Origin: Balanoglossus misakiensis
Lineage: Eukaryota; Hemichordata
Assembly (NCBI GenBank): GCA_040954595.2
Contig: CM082585.2
Coordinates: 10,540,001-10,604,000 of the forward strand
Direction: 5' to 3'
DNA: 64,000 nucleotides
Below, piece after piece: positions 60,501-64,000 of this stretch. Every line of letters begins with the position of its first letter. Position 1 is the stretch's first letter. The translations under genes were made by a program, and so were the position numbers. The notes beneath the pieces are model-generated. The model had not been told where the DNA came from. It ran no database searches and saw only the letters and a program-made list of their open reading frames with translations.

Positions 60501-63500
60501 GCTTCAACACTGTCAGCGTGAAGCATACTTGAGAGGAAATTAAATGAAATCAAATTGACTTATTTGCCATAGACTGCGCTACTGTGCGTGTTCTGTCCGC
60601 TGCTATCGAACCTAGAGTCGCTAGCTCACAGGAACTTGCATACTGCTGAAACGTTTACAGCCTATAGTACAGAGATGGTGTGCCAACTCCACGCTATGTC
60701 TATGGTGCCAACAGCACGAAATCGCCAAATGGAACACATCCACGCACGCACCAGCGATGCAGCTCAAATCCTGGGACTATTTTTGAGGTTGGAGTAGAGA
60801 TTTGGCTGATCGACGTGTCAGCTATTCTGACGTCACTTGGGACACTTACCCCAATTGGCAATCCCAGGGTGACCAGTTCTGTGGTAAACGTCCAACGGGT
60901 TGTATATACATGTAGTCATACTGCTTCAGCATGGCTCAGTAAGCATCACAACGTGAACATTTCCTACCAAGAAATTAAAAACCCAATAAAACTATTATAA
61001 ATGTTGCAAGATGCGCATTTCAAGCCTATCATCAAGACGTGTTTCAAAATCTTCTTAATATCAAAACTACACTAAAAGATATCAATTTTCCCCCTCCCCA
61101 CCATGTAGAAAGACCCTGCCCGAATCACCAAAAATATCCCCGGTTGAAATCGGTTGATATCGATCGGTTGAAACCAAGCTATGCTGTAAGCTGGCTGCAC
61201 CTGCAAACTGACCAATGGCCAGACGACCTTGTGGTACTGCCGTTGGTCAAAAGTCCAACTCTTTTTCAAGGCCGATCGCCCTCTGGGTCGATCGATCAAC
61301 AGGTGTACGAATCCAAGGTCGTATTGAATTTCGGCCAATTAATAGGGTGCAGCGGACTTGACTCGGTGTCATTTAGAGCAACCGTCTCTCTGAGTGAAAA
61401 TGGATTGCACTCGAATGAAATGAAAAATTAAGTGGTATCTAATCTTATTGGAGCCATTTGAACCTGGGCGCACTTATGATGAGTGTTTTCATTTAATTTG
61501 CATGGAATCTGTTGTCCGTTCGTCCCGACGTGAACCCCCTTTCCCAGCGTCACGTACATGGCATGTCCATCAATTATGAAATGCGATCAATGTTTGATAT
61601 ACGTGTTGCTGCCAGTTAGACGGGAATTCGTGTACCAAGTGTTAATTAGTATTAGAGATCGACCCGGAAGATTCAGTCCATGCGGGCGCTACGAGACAAG
61701 AACAGTCATATCTCCAGAGCGAGACGTCCCTCTCCACTCAAACCGCAGGCTTTCAGGCAATTATGAATGTCTGAGAAACCTGTAGTCAAATTTTGCCTGG
61801 TAGCTTACGGGCAATTGGTATAAAGCCTGTGACTTACGCATATTTGGGTCATAGTCCCTCTCCTGGAGGGATAATGTTTGGGTAGAGCTGTTTATCCGCT
61901 GTCCCAAACATGCACTTCGGTGCACAATGGAGCCAGGCAGAGTCGTATTTATATCGCATTTCACTCACGTGCGCGGCATAATGGCATGCGAACAGTATTC
62001 AGAGGGTACCTTTTGTTCTCCTCCTTGCACAAGAGCACCCGTTTGCCCAGCCAACCCGCACGTGCTGTTTTTGTAACAGCGAACAGTAAAGAATGCTCAC
62101 CACCGTCACTATAATCTATTTCCTACCGCGACACAATGGAACACTCCCCGTCTATTTTATGATGTTTTGCCGCTCATATGGTGGAGGTTTTTCTCCATTT
62201 CAGAGCCACCAGTCGACACGTTTACCGTTTTCACTGCTTCCACTCTCTATCTTTCTGAATGAGATAGCGCGCACGAGCAAGTAGCTTCCGCCGCGCGATC
62301 GACACGGCCCCGGCAAAGTTTCGAATACATCAGCCATTGGATACACAAGAGAACGATAATTAAGTTCTAGTTATAAACGGGTGGTTGGGAAAAAATGAGT
62401 TTTAGATCGAAGTTGCGATATCGGTGAAAGTCGCTGCGCGAACAATAAAAGCGTTTGTGGAGGAGGGTGTGATTGTGGCGGTTTCTCTTCGAAAAGATTT
62501 CTAGCCCTATTGCGACACGAGTTCTTCAAAAGTGCAAAATCCCAATGATCCTATTCAATTTTTGATGACAAGATAGTAGGGTTTGTGCGATAACTATTAA
62601 TTTAACGGCCATTATGTACTTCACAATCGCGCGATAACATTGTATTCTCACTTTTTTCTCTGTGATGGAGAATATCTTTGGTGAGCAGATATCGGCCCAT
62701 ATCTGCGTGTGCTGGTTCCGAAATTAGCCCCTAAACCGTATACAGTTTTATCTTTAAAAGCTCCCATTGACGTTTCAGACAATGAAATCCATGGATGAAT
62801 GTCACATATATCTGCATGTGCCATTTCCGACAGAGGATCAAAAACCACGTACCATAAAGTTTAATCAAAGTTTCATTGACGTTGCGGACAACTGATGTAG
62901 GAACGAATGGCAATCTCGCTGCTTTTGAAACGGTTACCGGCGTTAACAAAATAAAAAGTCGTATCGTACATATCGTATTGATACAGTCTAATATTGAGCA
63001 TTTTCAACTTCTGGGGTTGTATGTTGGATGGTTCGGTATTACCCCACATGCCGATCAATTTTAGGTCAATAACCAATTCTTAGGCTGTCGTGGACTTTGT
63101 CGATCGAACACTGTGCATTTACATTCAAAGGGGGGGGGAGTGGGACTTGAAGCGTGATTCAGGTGCAACGTTTCAGCGAGGCTGCGATTCAGATAAAGAA
63201 AGAAAAAAACTCGAATCGGTGTTATCGCTACCCCGCATCAGTTTAGTCACGTTCTACCCAGCAAATGACAAATGAAAATTCCCCACTGAAAAATATATCG
63301 TTTCATTTCCACAATGGTGTTCTTTTGCGCCGCATCAGATTATCACTTCCATTTAAATATTTATGAGGTAATGAGTTGATTTCTGTCAGCGGGCCTCGAA
63401 ATAAGATAAGGCAAGACTCGTACCGGGCAGTCAAAAATCAACTCGTCTGATGGACGAGGCGATACAGCCGCCATTGAAAGAAATAAAGCGATTACAAATA

Positions 63501-64000
63501 TTAAAGCTTCAAAACACAGAATCAGCGCAGGCGCGGAATACGGAACATCTGTTTTGCAAAATAAGTTCCTCTTCCGCCGGACTTCTTAACCCCTGTCTAA
63601 TACTACAATTGCCTTTTCTCTTTCACTTATAACTAACTTTGCGATCTGTATTTCACTGTCTGTGAGATCTGATTTTCTGCTTTGCGTGAAGCTGTGACGT
63701 CACAGAACAATATGGGCCTAAACCAGCCTCGGCTGAGCGAACCTCGCGTCACGATGTCAGCCGTGTTTCATTTGTTAGATGGCAGCTATAATTGGTTCAT
63801 CCTGTCTACCGACACACTGCATTGATAGCGGGACTTGTTCTTTAGAGGTGGAAGGGGGGATTACCGGACAAAAAATTAAACCTAAAGCATTTTTCACGGA
63901 GCGAGCATGCGGTTGTATAGAGTGTCTGCTTGCCATTGTCTTCTTGGTCTCCTATGCGGGTAGGCCACTTTAAATCAGTCTGTTTGCGGTCATGGCTCGA
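57568..64000. other. 6.4 kb upstream of the homeobox gene, no supportable gene
   Basis: It includes the presumed promoter of the homeobox gene. Open stretches at 59252-59650 (minus), 60680-61000 (plus) and 61039-61431 (plus) show no motif, exon partner or codon pattern that I can support. Simple repeats occur at 58721-58826, with poly(G) runs near 60386 and 63131. Confidence 0.6.
58721..58826. repeat. (AATG)n microsatellite
   Basis: About 26 uninterrupted AATG units. Confidence 0.98.

Noticed and set aside
59252-61431. Open frames of 106-132 codons upstream of the homeobox gene
   Set aside because: No motif or family resemblance on either strand; length alone is not convincing in a 6.4 kb spacer.

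Overview
The window is nuclear DNA from an invertebrate animal. Every recognisable gene is split into many short exons with mostly GT-AG introns of about 80-900 bases. Simple-sequence tracts and small hairpin repeats lie in the introns and spacers, and no bacterial-style operon is present. A deuterostome is favoured, and a cephalochordate (amphioxus-like animal) is my best guess. The reasons are the TRIP12-FBXO36 head-to-head pair also known from human chromosome 2, a cysteine-rich WRDDLRCG-type module on a subtilase, HYR domains on a membrane protein, and a divergent PRD-class homeobox gene. Hemichordate or echinoderm origin is not excluded. All exon coordinates come from reading splice sites by eye with phase checking and may be off by a base or two in places. 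Layout, left to right: (1) 1-13791, minus strand: TRIP12, a HECT-type E3 ubiquitin ligase, 40 coding exons. It is cut by the left window edge inside the HECT domain, so about the last 75 residues, including the catalytic cysteine, lie outside. (2) 13842-15741: a divergent promoter region shared with FBXO36. (3) 15742-19490, plus: FBXO36, a five-exon F-box protein. (4) 22394-30744, minus: ECT2, the BRCT/DH/PH Rho exchange factor of cytokinesis, about 882 residues, with two possible C-termini. (5) 31347-32570, plus: ZNHIT1, a 154-residue HIT zinc-finger subunit of the SRCAP chromatin remodeller, head-to-head with ECT2. Its third intron is a minor-class (U12) AT-AC intron. (6) 33531-37863, plus: an atypical DEG/ENaC-family ion channel. 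(7) 39703-44101, minus: a secreted proteinase K-like subtilase with two cysteine-rich C-terminal modules. (8) 50408-53544, plus: a type I membrane protein with two HYR domains, a SEA-like domain, an EGF domain and a cytoplasmic tail. (9) 54079-57567, minus: a PRD-class homeobox transcription factor with eh1-like and OAR-like motifs, tail-to-tail with the HYR gene. The spacers at 44102-50407 and 57568-64000 hold no gene that I can support. The left half (TRIP12, FBXO36, ECT2, ZNHIT1) is a compact block of conserved cellular genes (ubiquitin ligation, cytokinesis, chromatin) arranged as two head-to-head pairs. The right half holds lineage-variable membrane, secreted and developmental genes separated by long spacers. 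I see no evidence that the genes form one pathway. The most notable observations are the AT-AC intron, the modified DEG/ENaC channel with a large symmetric extra exon, the alternative ECT2 C-terminus, two GC-AG introns, the HYR-SEA-EGF receptor-like protein and a family of roughly 60-95 bp hairpin repeats ending in CCCTTTCAC/GTGAAAGGG.
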